A stretch of DNA of 64,000 nucleotides from Halalkalibacter urbisdiaboli (GCF_002156385.1 NZ_MVJM01000004.1:60771-124770); one strand, 5' to 3'; shown: positions 1 to 8,788, counted from the stretch's first letter. The notes: generated from the letters alone by a model not told the origin. A program made the numbers and translations.

Positions 1-1815
1 CTTGCGTCCTACAAACCATGCTTGAACACTCGCAGCTAAAAGATAGATACCAATCGATGCTGTAATAACTGCAATCGTAATATCTAATCCGCTACCAACC
101 ATCAATATTTCTGGACTGTAGATGAACATAAATGGAACGATAAACGCCGCAATCCCAAGCCTAAATGCTTGGACCCCTGTTTTCATCGGATCCGTACCGG
201 CGACACCAGCCGCCGCATACGCAGCTAATGCAACTGGAGGCGTAATTGCTGACATAACAGCATAATAGAAAACAAACATATGAGCATATAGTGGCTCAAT
301 CCCTAAATTAATTAAACCTGGTGCTACAACTGAGGCTGCTACAGCGTAAGCAGCAGTTGTTGGCATCCCCATTCCTAGTAAAATCGCAATAAACATCGCA
401 AACAATAGCGCTAAAAACTGACTGCTTCCTGCAACAGAGAATAGCATGGAGCTAAAACGTAAGCCAACACCAGTTAATGAGATAACACCAACGATTATAC
501 CTGCACACGCGCAAACAGCAAGAAGCTGGATTGTATTTTTCATCCCTAGCTCAAGTGCGCCAATAATTTTCTTAATACCCATTCTTGTTTCTTTTCTAAA
601 TAAACTTACAATTAAACAAGCGATAATACTATATGTCCCAGACATAATGACTGAATATCCATTAAGAAGCATTCCTATTAGAAGGATAATCGGTAAGAAT
701 AAATACGACTTCTTTAAAATCATCTTCAAGCTTGGTAAATCTTTTCTTGCGATTCCCTTCATCCCTTTTTTAATAGCTTCAAAGTCTACCATTAAATAAA
801 CAGATAAGAAATACAATAACGCTGGAATCGTTGCTGCGATAACAATTTCACTGTAGCGAATACCAGTGATTTCAGCCATTAAGAAAGCACCAGCACCCAT
901 AATCGGGATCATAATTTGACCACCAGCGGACGCTGTAGCTTCGGTAGCAGCTGCAAAACGGCCATTATAACCAACGCGCTTCATTAACGGAATTGTTAAT
1001 GAACCGGTTGCAACCGCATTACCAGCAGACGTTCCATTCATCATTCCCATTAAACCACTAGAAATAACCGAAACTTTCGCAGGACCCCCACGCATACCAC
1101 CTGCGAGCGAGAATGAAAAGTCAATAAAGTATCGACCTACACCTGACATTTGTAAAAAGGAACCGAAAATAATAAATAGTAGAATGTACTTCGAGGAGAC
1201 ATCAAGTGTAACCCCAAAAATACCATCTAACCCGTAAATATATGTCGTAAAACGCTCAATACTATATCCACTATGATTTAAAATACTCGGTAAATAAGGT
1301 CCTAAAAATGCATACAAAATAAAAATTCCCGCTAATATCGGTAATGTCCATCCACTTGTACGACGCGTAAGCTCAAGAACGAGAAGCACTCCAACTAAAG
1401 CAACTACAAAATCCATTGTCGTCGGCATAACACCGAAACGGAATAGAAGCTGTTTTAAGTTCATGGCAATATAAATAAACGTTCCAATACTCGCTAAAAT
1501 TAAAAGCCAATCAACGATATGAATTCGATTTGATGCTTTTTTCCAACCTGGAAACAGTATAAACCCGAGAACAGCACCAAAAAGTAAATGTGTACTTCTA
1601 AATAACCACGGGTCAATCGGTTTGAAATTTAAAATATATAAATGGAATAAAGCACCCGCTACGGCGATAATTGTAAAAATCCACCTAATCCCACCTGAGA
1701 GATTTCTAGCTTCTGATGAGCTTTCGACTTGTTCCTCATTATTGTCGTTTTCATCTAGCATACTACCTAATGATTTTGTTTCAACTTCCTTAGCGCTGTT
1801 TACATCTTTGCTCAT
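1..1815 (-). CDS. TRAP transporter fused permease, partial (3' end outside window)
   Basis: Integral membrane permease of a TAXI-type TRAP transporter, in which the DctQ and DctM parts are fused. The start ATG at 1815 follows a GGAGGGG ribosome binding site. After a hydrophilic acidic N-terminus of about 45 residues the translation is a series of hydrophobic helices with the DctM-type stretches GMMNGTSAGNAVATG and GMGMPTTAAY, which identify the family. The frame is open to the window edge, so the C-terminus is missing. It lies downstream of the TAXI receptor and is probably cotranscribed with it. The substrate cannot be read from the sequence; organic acids are usual for the family. Confidence 0.9.
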   Translation of the reverse strand, partial: MSKDVNSAKEVETKSLGSMLDENDNNEEQVESSSEARNLSGGIRWIFTIIAVAGALFHLYILNFKPIDPWLFRSTHLLFGAVLGFILFPGWKKASNRIHIVDWLLILASIGTFIYIAMNLKQLLFRFGVMPTTMDFVVALVGVLLVLELTRRTSGWTLPILAGIFILYAFLGPYLPSILNHSGYSIERFTTYIYGLDGIFGVTLDVSSKYILLFIIFGSFLQMSGVGRYFIDFSFSLAGGMRGGPAKVSVISSGLMGMMNGTSAGNAVATGSLTIPLMKRVGYNGRFAAATEATASAGGQIMIPIMGAGAFLMAEITGIRYSEIVIAATIPALLYFLSVYLMVDFEAIKKGMKGIARKDLPSLKMILKKSYLFLPIILLIGMLLNGYSVIMSGTYSIIACLIVSLFRKETRMGIKKIIGALELGMKNTIQLLAVCACAGIIVGVISLTGVGLRFSSMLFSVAGSSQFLALLFAMFIAILLGMGMPTTAAYAVAASVVAPGLINLGIEPLYAHMFVFYYAVMSAITPPVALAAYAAAGVAGTDPMKTGVQAFRLGIAAFIVPFMFIYSPEILMVGSGLDITIAVITASIGIYLLAASVQAWFVGRK

Positions 1816-1837
1816 AATTACCCCTCCTTGCTAGAAT

Positions 1838-1863
1838 CCCTATCCTCAATATCGAGGATAGGG
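1838..1863. terminator. Intercistronic stem-loop between TAXI receptor and permease
   Basis: A perfect 10-bp inverted repeat (CCCTATCCTC and its complement) with a 6-nt loop lies between the receptor stop and the permease start. No U-run follows on the minus strand. It is better read as an mRNA-stabilising or attenuating hairpin that would give more binding protein than permease. Confidence 0.6.
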
Positions 1864-1884
1864 TCCCGGGTTTGATTATTTCTA

Positions 1885-2946
1885 TTATTCCCACTCAGCC
1901 GGGTAAACCGACTCTGGTAATTCAATTCCAATTTCTTCATAGTACTTAATTGCACCAGGGTGTAATGGTACGCTGTCGTTAATTGTGATTGCTTCAGCAA
2001 CCGCTTCCTCCATTGAAGCATGTGTTCCAATTAACTCATCCTGGTTCTCATGATACGCCTTTACTAAGTCATAAACGAAGTCAGGGTTTGCATCTTTATG
2101 AACGATACCAAAGTTAAACATTGCAATTGTTTCAATATCATGGTCTAGCGTTGTATACGTATCCGCCGGAATCGTGAATGGGAAGAAGTATGGGAACTCC
2201 TCGATGACTTTATCTCTCATTTCCCCATCGATACCGAAGAAATTAATTTTACGTTGAACTTCGATTTCTGATACAGCTGAAATTGGAATACCAGCAGCAT
2301 AACCGATGATATCTAATTGTCCATCCATTTGCTGAGAAGCCATGTCACTTGCCCCAGCTTGAACGTTTTCCGTATCAAGACCTAACACATCATGGATTAA
2401 AGGTACGTACGTACCAGAAGTTCCACCAGCTGGCCCTACACCAACACGTTGTCCAGCAATCTCTTCAATTGAATCTACTCCCGAATCCTCTAATGCCCAC
2501 CAGTGAATTGGTGTTGTATACATTGGGAACGCAATACGTACATCTTCCATTTTGTTACCCGCTGTCCATTCACCAGTTCCTGTATACCCTTCATAAGCAG
2601 GTCCTAACGTTACGAAACCAACATCTTGGTCACCAGCTTGTGTTAATTGCATGTTATGAACTGGTCCACCCGTTACCTCAACGTTTGCTGTTACATCTAG
2701 CTCATTCTCAAGTAAAGAAGCTAAACCTCCACCGACGATAAAATACGTTCCACCTTGAGACGCTGTTCCAACTTTAACTGTTTTCGGATAGTCCTGATAG
2801 CTCACTTCCTGTGATGCTGCTTCTCCACCTTCATTAGCGTCTTTCTCTTCACTTGTTGATGTATCACTACCTCCACAGGCTGCTGTAAATACTAGTGATA
2901 AACCAGCAACTAAACCTAATGTTTTCTTCTTCCAGTTCCAACTCAT
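1885..2946 (-). CDS. TAXI family TRAP transporter solute-binding lipoprotein
   Basis: Extracytoplasmic solute receptor that delivers substrate to the fused permease downstream. The 353-residue protein starts with a signal peptide and a lipobox with Cys24 (FTAAC), then a Ser/Thr/Glu-rich linker. The mature part carries the TAXI-like opening VKVGTASQGGTYFIVGGGLA and the central VGVGPAGGTSGTYV stretch, typical of the family and of usual length. It follows the DctP-like gene by about 20 bp and is probably in the same operon. The ligand is unknown. Confidence 0.9.
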   Translation of the reverse strand: MSWNWKKKTLGLVAGLSLVFTAACGGSDTSTSEEKDANEGGEAASQEVSYQDYPKTVKVGTASQGGTYFIVGGGLASLLENELDVTANVEVTGGPVHNMQLTQAGDQDVGFVTLGPAYEGYTGTGEWTAGNKMEDVRIAFPMYTTPIHWWALEDSGVDSIEEIAGQRVGVGPAGGTSGTYVPLIHDVLGLDTENVQAGASDMASQQMDGQLDIIGYAAGIPISAVSEIEVQRKINFFGIDGEMRDKVIEEFPYFFPFTIPADTYTTLDHDIETIAMFNFGIVHKDANPDFVYDLVKAYHENQDELIGTHASMEEAVAEAITINDSVPLHPGAIKYYEEIGIELPESVYPAEWE

Positions 2947-2969
2947 TCTATATTCCCCCTTAAAGTTAT

Positions 2970-4016
2970 CTATCTTTTATTTTTTGGAAGCTGACGAATA
3001 TATTCAGTTCCAAACTTGTACTCAACCTGTTGATATACTGGCTCAAAAGCCTCTTCCCATAGACGTTTTTCATCAGCTGTTAAGTGATGAATATCGATAC
3101 AGTTGCATTTCTCTAACTCTCTAAAATTCAAACTGTTTAATTCCTGGGCAATCATTCGTTCCCATACAGCTACTTCGTCCATTGTTTCCTGAAGTAAGCT
3201 TTGAACATCCTCCGGAAGGCCATCCCAAAACGTTTTGTTCATTAAGACAACATATCCTAGGTAGCCATGATTACTAACTGTTAAGTAATTCTGAAGTAGT
3301 TGAAGATTTTTACTGTAAATGTTTGAGAAGGTGTTTTCCTGACCAACAATCTCCTTGTTCTCAAGTAAATGAAAGACTTCATTAAATGAATTTGATTGAG
3401 TCCTAGTATTCAATTCGGAAAACTGAGCTTTTAACACTGGGCTTGGCATTACTCTAAGCTGCAACCCCGAAAAATCCTCTATCTCTCTAAGGGGATGACT
3501 TGAATTCGTCATTTGCTTAAACCCATTATCCCACGTACTAACCGGATAAAAGCCTTTGGCTTCAAGCTTTGTCATCAGCCTGTTTCCAATTTTCCCTTCT
3601 AGGTAATCATGAACCTCTTCTACATTGTGAAAGGCAAACGGTAAATCAAGGATTTGCCACTCTGGGACGATATTCGTAATCTTGGAGGTAGCAGGAGCAA
3701 TCATTTGGATATCGCCTTTTTTTAGGGCCTCTAGTTCCTCTCCATCCTTATAAAGATATCCATTTGGAAACACCTGTACTTCGATATAACCATTCGAGCG
3801 TTCCTTGATTAGCTTCGCAAATCGCCTTGCAGCAAGCCCTTTTGGTGTTTGTTCACCGACAATATGCGAAAATCGAATAATGATTCGCTCATCTTCACTA
3901 AGCTGTTCATGATCCTCAGGATAACTCTTAGCTCCACACCCAGTAAGTAATATGAAAACAGTTAGCACAAGAATTATTGTCATGCGAAGGTATCTCCGGC
4001 TAGTTTGACCGTTCAC
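2970..4016 (-). CDS. DctP/DctB-like TRAP substrate-binding lipoprotein
   Basis: Periplasmic-type binding protein of the DctP family. An AGGAGG box lies 6 nt before a GTG at 4016, which I prefer to an ATG at 4037 upstream of that box. The resulting protein is about 348 residues with a signal peptide and lipobox LLTGC (Cys27). DctP hallmarks include RFSHIVGEQTPKG near the N-terminus and GLQLRVMPSPV in the middle. No DctQ or DctM partner is adjacent; its neighbours are a TAXI receptor and fused permease. In B. subtilis the related DctB acts with the sensor kinase DctS rather than only in transport, and a DctS-like kinase lies about 4 kb upstream. A sensory role is therefore a fair inference. Confidence 0.82.
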   Translation of the reverse strand: MNGQTSRRYLRMTIILVLTVFILLTGCGAKSYPEDHEQLSEDERIIIRFSHIVGEQTPKGLAARRFAKLIKERSNGYIEVQVFPNGYLYKDGEELEALKKGDIQMIAPATSKITNIVPEWQILDLPFAFHNVEEVHDYLEGKIGNRLMTKLEAKGFYPVSTWDNGFKQMTNSSHPLREIEDFSGLQLRVMPSPVLKAQFSELNTRTQSNSFNEVFHLLENKEIVGQENTFSNIYSKNLQLLQNYLTVSNHGYLGYVVLMNKTFWDGLPEDVQSLLQETMDEVAVWERMIAQELNSLNFRELEKCNCIDIHHLTADEKRLWEEAFEPVYQQVEYKFGTEYIRQLPKNKR

Positions 4017-4123
4017 TGGAATCCTCCTGTCTATCATTTGATTTATAGCATTATTCTGCTCTCTCTAAGCTTAAACCAAACAATGTATGAACATTTCTTG
4101 TCTAAATGTTTACAAGTTTGATT

Positions 4124-4137
4124 ATAAAGCGCTTTCA
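4124..4137. promoter_or_regulatory. cre-like CcpA site upstream of the TRAP cluster
   Basis: Read on the minus strand the site is TGAAAGCGCTTTAT, close to the cre consensus TGWAANCGNTNWCA. It lies about 110 bp upstream of the DctP-like gene, where it could give catabolite repression. Confidence 0.5.
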
Positions 4138-4358
4138 AACAGACAACAATTTAAGTACTTACTGCTCTTTTTGGTCTTTTAGGTCTCGGATATATCCATA
4201 TCGTTTTAACCTATATTTTCGCCCGATGACAAGGGAATGTAAGTTATCCCTTTGCTGTATCAGTCTAGTAAAGCATAAGTAAACAAATGCAAAGAGTTTA
4301 AGAAAAGGGGAGATTTCAAAGAAAGGGGAGTAAATAAAAAAGCGCAGTTATGAACTAA

Positions 4359-4393
4359 ACCCCAACTGTTAAATTCAGTTGGGGTGTGTTTTT
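4359..4393. terminator. Rho-independent terminator
   Basis: A perfect 10-bp stem (ACCCCAACTG with its complement) and a 7-nt loop are followed on the plus strand by GTGTTTTT. It lies downstream of the minus-strand EamA gene and probably insulates it from the TRAP cluster. Confidence 0.65.
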
Positions 4394-4499
4394 CAAAGAA
4401 ATTACCATCAAACATGCTTGGAATAACGATTAATAATTAGAATAGGATTTTAATTTTATAGCAGTCTTGAGGAAGTATCATCTTGGCTCTAGTCCATGT

Positions 4500-5429
4500 C
4501 TAGCTACTTAGTCTAGTTTGTTTATCCGCTTCAATATCAGTAGAAGGTTCTTTTGAAATGAAGAAAATTCCTGCCAAGACAAAACTTATACCTACAAGGT
4601 GATACCAATATAACGATTCATTTAAAAAATAATAAGAGAAAATAACAGCACTAATTGGCATAACTGCTGTAAGAACCGCAGCAGAATTTCCAGAGATTCG
4701 CTTCATACCTTGATTCATTAATAATACCGCAATCACTGTAACTACAACACCAGAGTATGCGATAAGTAACCAGTCAATTGTAGTAACAAAACGAAAGGAA
4801 AACGAGCTTGCTTGATAAATAGAGAATGGCAAAAATAGTATTGCTCCAATTATTGCTGTCATTGTAGTAATAAAGAGAGGGCTTATTTTTGATGAAACAA
4901 GTTTTCCGAAAGTAAAAAAGATTCCTTCACCAATAACTGCACCAAGTATTAATAAATTTCCTATCAACGAATTGATTGTCCAATTTGTATTAGATATGAC
5001 ACCAAAAACATTAATAACAATAGCACCAATCATTGCAAGAAGAATTCCTGCCCCCTGGTTTAAAGACAGTTTTTCTTTAAACAGTATATAAGAAATAATA
5101 GCGACTATGGCAGGTGTAGTACTAGTAATGATTCCACTTTCTAAAGCAGTGGTTAGTTTTAATCCGTATAGCATTAGTACACTAAACATAAATACCCCAA
5201 GTAAGCTTTGCAGGAATAATATAAAAAAGTCTCTTTTTGATAATTTAGGAAAACGTTTTTCTCTCATCAAAAGTAGACCTGTTAAAATGGCAGCTCCAAT
5301 TACCATACGCAACTCTGATGCTATAAAAACAGGAAAACGCTCGATAATTAACTTACTCACAACAACAAAACTTCCAATAATAATCATTGCTAGCGTTACC
5401 TGAATATGGGCTTTTAAATAATCTGACAT
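4500..5429 (-). CDS. EamA/DMT family transporter
   Basis: Inner-membrane drug/metabolite-type transporter of 309 residues, the normal size for two EamA repeats of five helices each. The translation is hydrophobic almost throughout. It ends each repeat with the typical stretches ISYILFKEKLSLNQ and FSYYFLNESLYWYHL, followed by a charged tail. A GGAGG box precedes the ATG. It lies 110 bp from the cysteine desulfurase on the same strand and may belong to the same inserted segment. Export of an amino acid or related metabolite is common for the family, but the substrate here is unknown. Confidence 0.88.
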   Translation of the reverse strand: MSDYLKAHIQVTLAMIIIGSFVVVSKLIIERFPVFIASELRMVIGAAILTGLLLMREKRFPKLSKRDFFILFLQSLLGVFMFSVLMLYGLKLTTALESGIITSTTPAIVAIISYILFKEKLSLNQGAGILLAMIGAIVINVFGVISNTNWTINSLIGNLLILGAVIGEGIFFTFGKLVSSKISPLFITTMTAIIGAILFLPFSIYQASSFSFRFVTTIDWLLIAYSGVVVTVIAVLLMNQGMKRISGNSAAVLTAVMPISAVIFSYYFLNESLYWYHLVGISFVLAGIFFISKEPSTDIEADKQTRLSS

Positions 5430-5541
5430 TGTCTTCCTCCTCTTAGATAAGTCCCATACATAATTTAAAACGAAATAAAAAATTTAAATAACCTTAATGA
5501 AGGTTATTTAAATTTTTTAAACATGACTACTAAAAGTAGTA

Positions 5542-6702
5542 CTAGTATACGATATTTCTTTTCAAGTATTGTATATCTAATACTTTTTCTGACAAATAAC
5601 TTACAGCCGAATCTATTTCCTCTGGAAGTAAGCTTGGATTAATACAGATTCGAATTGAACTATTACTATCGTTTTCGTTTAAGCCAATTGCGGTTAATAC
5701 ATAAGAAGGTTCAAGGCTATCTGAATTACATGCAGAACCTGATGAAATAGCAATATTACGCAAACCATTGATTAATTCCTCTGCCCTTACATCCTCAAAG
5801 CGAAGATTAACAATATGAGGAACACTTACTTCAAGATCTGTATTCAAATTAAATTTTATTCCGCTATCCTTTAACTTTTCTAACAATCTATCACGTAATA
5901 AAGAAGCATTTTGATAGTTTGACTTTATAGCTTTGAACGAAAAGTCACAAGCCAAACCAAGCCCTACTATTAATGGAGTTGGAAGTGTTCCACTACGTAA
6001 GCTATTTTGCCCACCACCAAATAAAATCGGGCGAATTTGTTTACGTATCTTAGAATCAACATATAAGGCACCAATACCTTTTGGACCATATATTTTATGA
6101 CCCGAAAGTGAAAGTAAATCGATCCCAAGACTTTTAACATCTATTGTTAGTTTACCAATAGCTTGAACGGCATCAACATGGAATAGAATATTATGTTCCT
6201 TACACAAGCTAGCAACTTCCTCGATAGGTTGAATAGTACCTAACTCTGAATTAACGTAGTTTATACTAACAATCCTAGTATGTTCGTTCATTTGTTCTTT
6301 TAAAGATTGGATAGAAATACGACCATTATATTCAACATCAACTTTGTTAACAATAATCCCACGTCGAGTCAATTCTTTCCCGATATCAACTGTAGATTTA
6401 TGGTCAACTGGAGAAATAATAACATTAACTGGCGCCTGTTCATAATAATCCAAACTTCCAAAAATAGCTAAGTTATTACTTTCTGTCGCTCCCGATGTAA
6501 AAATAATCTCCTCTTTTTCAGCACCTATATGATTTGCCACAGCTTGAGTCGCTTGTTCAATAGACTTCTTTGCTCTTTTCCCCATAATATGTGGAGAGGA
6601 GGGATTGCCAAATTCATGATTCATGAATTTGGTCATTTCAGAGACGATTTCTTCTCTACAAGGCGTAGTTGAACAGGTATCTAAATATATTAAATCCATC
6701 AT
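5542..6702 (-). CDS. Cysteine desulfurase (NifS/IscS class)
   Basis: PLP-dependent enzyme that removes sulfur from cysteine to give alanine and an enzyme persulfide. It shows the substrate/PLP segment TSGATESNN (residues ~70-78), HVDAVQAIGK, the PLP lysine in SGHKIYGPKG (~K203), and the persulfide cysteine in ISSGSACNSDSLEPSYVL (~Cys325). Length is normal. The start is uncertain: ATGs at 6708, 6702 and 6699 all follow AAGG, and 6702 has the best spacing. No iscU, thiI or suf gene is adjacent. The only close partner is the unknown cysteine-containing protein 24 bp upstream, so it may supply sulfur to a dedicated pathway. Confidence 0.92.
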   Translation of the reverse strand: MMDLIYLDTCSTTPCREEIVSEMTKFMNHEFGNPSSPHIMGKRAKKSIEQATQAVANHIGAEKEEIIFTSGATESNNLAIFGSLDYYEQAPVNVIISPVDHKSTVDIGKELTRRGIIVNKVDVEYNGRISIQSLKEQMNEHTRIVSINYVNSELGTIQPIEEVASLCKEHNILFHVDAVQAIGKLTIDVKSLGIDLLSLSGHKIYGPKGIGALYVDSKIRKQIRPILFGGGQNSLRSGTLPTPLIVGLGLACDFSFKAIKSNYQNASLLRDRLLEKLKDSGIKFNLNTDLEVSVPHIVNLRFEDVRAEELINGLRNIAISSGSACNSDSLEPSYVLTAIGLNENDSNSSIRICINPSLLPEEIDSAVSYLSEKVLDIQYLKRNIVY

Positions 6703-6726
6703 TATCATTACCTTATCTTTATTTTT

Positions 6727-7614
6727 TTACGAATTGAAAACTGAGAAGTTAATAATTTTTTCATAAATTTCTTGAGTAGAATTTTCACCACTACCGCCTG
6801 GATCAGCAATTATTATCTTCATTCCGTCTAATGCATATAGGTTCAAAGCAATTTCTATACCAGTACGTACAGGAGAATAACATTCCCCCGGAGCAAAAAT
6901 TAACATAAGTCTATGCCCCAATTTATGAACTTCAGATATCATTTCAGTTACTTCACCAGCACAACCAGTTATTCCACAACTAATCAACGTTTTATAATTT
7001 CCATCTGAATCTACGAATGTGACTTCAGACTGATTGGGTCTATCTTCAATCATCTTCTTTTCCAACTTACCTTCTTTGACCAATTTTTTTGCACTTTTTT
7101 GAAAGCGATATTTTAACCAAGTTTCTGGAAAAGCCACTGGATGTTTCCGACTCGCTAAGATATTTTTCTCGTCAAACACATTACTTTCATCAAGTAATTG
7201 CTTATAAATCTGAGGAATTTCAGTGAATTTTTCATAGAACGCTTGTCTAAGTTCGGTCGCTGTTGAACCTCCATCAGGAACGTATTGCCAATCATTTATT
7301 AATAGCAAAAATTTTGTTTCATCGAATTTATCCTTAAATTCTTTTCCTATCTCAATACCAAGTTTCCACGTATATGTTGGGAAAATCCCAACCCTCCGAG
7401 ATATACGATTTGTCATTAATTCTGAAGACTGTTCCTCAATAATTCCAGGTTTCAGGCAATTACTTTCTTCATCATTAAATAACATAAAATGTCCAGCCAT
7501 CACCACGAGTTCTGCTTGTTCAGCAGATTCTAATTCATCTCGAATTAAATTTAATAACTCTTCTTCTGAGGAAACCATGTGATGATAATTTCTTTTTTCC
7601 GTATTTACCTTCAT
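6727..7614 (-). CDS. Protein of unknown family, paired with cysteine desulfurase
   Basis: I do not recognise this 295-residue protein. It has no signal peptide or membrane segment and looks like a soluble alpha/beta protein. The C-terminal third is the most motif-like: ISCGITGCAGEV (Cys213, Cys218), then LIFAPGECYSPVRTG (Cys245) and IIIADPGGSGEN, a glycine-rich turn near the end. Another cysteine is Cys53. Three grouped cysteines beside a cysteine desulfurase suggest a sulfur acceptor or metal site, but that is inference. The ATG follows AAAGGG by 9 nt. It is the first gene of the two-gene unit and starts 258 bp from tRNA-Cys. Confidence 0.75.
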   Translation of the reverse strand: MKVNTEKRNYHHMVSSEEELLNLIRDELESAEQAELVVMAGHFMLFNDEESNCLKPGIIEEQSSELMTNRISRRVGIFPTYTWKLGIEIGKEFKDKFDETKFLLLINDWQYVPDGGSTATELRQAFYEKFTEIPQIYKQLLDESNVFDEKNILASRKHPVAFPETWLKYRFQKSAKKLVKEGKLEKKMIEDRPNQSEVTFVDSDGNYKTLISCGITGCAGEVTEMISEVHKLGHRLMLIFAPGECYSPVRTGIEIALNLYALDGMKIIIADPGGSGENSTQEIYEKIINFSVFNS

Positions 7615-7756
7615 TCATCTACACCCTTTCTTTTTTTAACATAAAACCCTACCTATACTTCCTAATATTGCAAAAAATTTAATTGGGTAGGACGTTATGA
7701 TTATTCATTGACCCTTGAAGTACAACTAAGAAGCGATAATTGAATTAAGTAATAAA

Positions 7757-7797
7757 AATTGCAGTCTTTTGACTTACTACTTAGCCATACTGCCGTG
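7757..7797 (-). pseudogene. Truncated, decayed tRNA-Cys copy (5' half)
   Basis: The minus strand repeats the 5' half of the neighbouring tRNA-Cys from the acceptor strand to the anticodon (GGCAGTATGGCTAAGTAGTA then GTCAAAAGACTGCAA). There are about five substitutions in 39 positions, mostly transitions. The T arm and 3' acceptor strand are absent, so it cannot be functional. Confidence 0.75.
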
Positions 7798-7871
7798 TTT
7801 TAATAAATACAAGGATAGAATCATGAAGTTATCAGGGTGAAATTATAATTCTGAAATTCTGGGTTGTTAAG

Positions 7872-7943
7872 AGGCGGTACCTGGAATCGAACCGAGGGAT
7901 AAAAGATTTGCAGTCTTTTGCCTTACCACTTGGCCATACCGCC
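7872..7943 (-). tRNA. tRNA-Cys (GCA)
   Basis: The cloverleaf is readable on the minus strand. It has a 7-bp acceptor stem GGCGGTA/TACCGCC, an anticodon stem AAAGA/TCTTT around loop CTGCAAA (anticodon GCA), and discriminator U as expected for cysteine. CCA is not encoded. The T stem has one C-A mismatch and one G-U pair, so the gene is somewhat divergent. It stands alone, away from the two tRNA clusters of the window. Confidence 0.88.
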
Positions 7944-8113
7944 ATGTTACTCCAATTAAACTATAAAGGTTTCAAAATTCCGTTTTTTTCCACCTAACCA
8001 ACGAAATTAATCATATTTCTTTAAGAAGATTTAATCAATAGGACAATTTAACTATATATGTAAATAAATGGTTCGTACTTGGCATTCGGCTACCGGCGTA
8101 CGTTGGCCGCCTA

Positions 8114-8150
8114 TCAAAAAAGTCATTATTATACGTAATAATAATGACTT
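8114..8150 (-). terminator. Terminator of the two-component operon
   Basis: A 12-bp stem (AAGTCATTATTA and its complement, 8120-8131 and 8139-8150) with a 7-nt loop is followed on the minus strand by TTTTTT. The stem includes the stop codon of the response regulator. Confidence 0.85.
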
Positions 8151-8788
8151 GGACGACCTACATTTCCATATTGAATTTGTACTCGAATTTGGCCAGATTG
8201 TTCAAGATAATCCAAATATCTACGAACGGTAACTCTTGCCATTCCTAAATATGAGGCTAGTTGTTCTGCTGTAACCGGCTCTGATTGCTCCATAAGATTC
8301 ATTAAGATTTGCCGTAATGTTGTTTCACTTAATCCTTTCGGCAGGCCAACTTTCTGTAGACTCACCTGTTTTAACTCATCGATATCCTCTTGGTTAAGGA
8401 TTGATACGTCACTCAGCTTTTTCCACATCTTTTGATACGTTTCTAAAGCCGTTTTAAAGCGATTAAATCGAAACGGCTTTACTAAGTAGTCGACTGCCCC
8501 TAATCGAAATACCTCATGAATCGTAGTCGCATCTCGTGCTGCTGTTATCATAATCACATCACAATGAACTTGATTCATACGTATCCATGATAATACTTCT
8601 AATCCAGACCCATCAGGTAAGAACATATCTAACAAAACTAAATCAGGCTTCTTTTCTTCAATACTCTCTATTGCCTGACTGCTATTCAACGCGGTTCCAC
8701 ATAGCTGAAAAAGTGGGATCTTCTCTAAAAAACCTATATTTACATCTAACACCATCGGATCATCTTCAACGATAAATACCTTAATCAT
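8129..8788 (-). CDS. DctR/CitT-like response regulator
   Basis: Cytoplasmic response regulator of 219 residues. The receiver domain carries the acidic pair in IVEDDP, the phosphoacceptor Asp54 in LVLLDMFLPDGSG and the lysine in YLVKPF. The C-terminal part (from about residue 150) is a helix-turn-helix of the CitB/DctR/MalR kind (LASYLGMARVTVRRYLDYLEQSG). It overlaps the kinase gene by 8 bp, so the two are translationally coupled. By family it should activate carboxylate transport genes; the TRAP cluster at 1-4016 is the nearest candidate target. Confidence 0.92.
   Translation of the reverse strand: MIKVFIVEDDPMVLDVNIGFLEKIPLFQLCGTALNSSQAIESIEEKKPDLVLLDMFLPDGSGLEVLSWIRMNQVHCDVIMITAARDATTIHEVFRLGAVDYLVKPFRFNRFKTALETYQKMWKKLSDVSILNQEDIDELKQVSLQKVGLPKGLSETTLRQILMNLMEQSEPVTAEQLASYLGMARVTVRRYLDYLEQSGQIRVQIQYGNVGRPSHYYYV

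Noticed and set aside
2349..2741. 130-codon plus-strand frame opposite the TAXI receptor gene
   Set aside because: Antisense shadow of a conserved gene with Leu/His-rich composition and no ribosome binding site.
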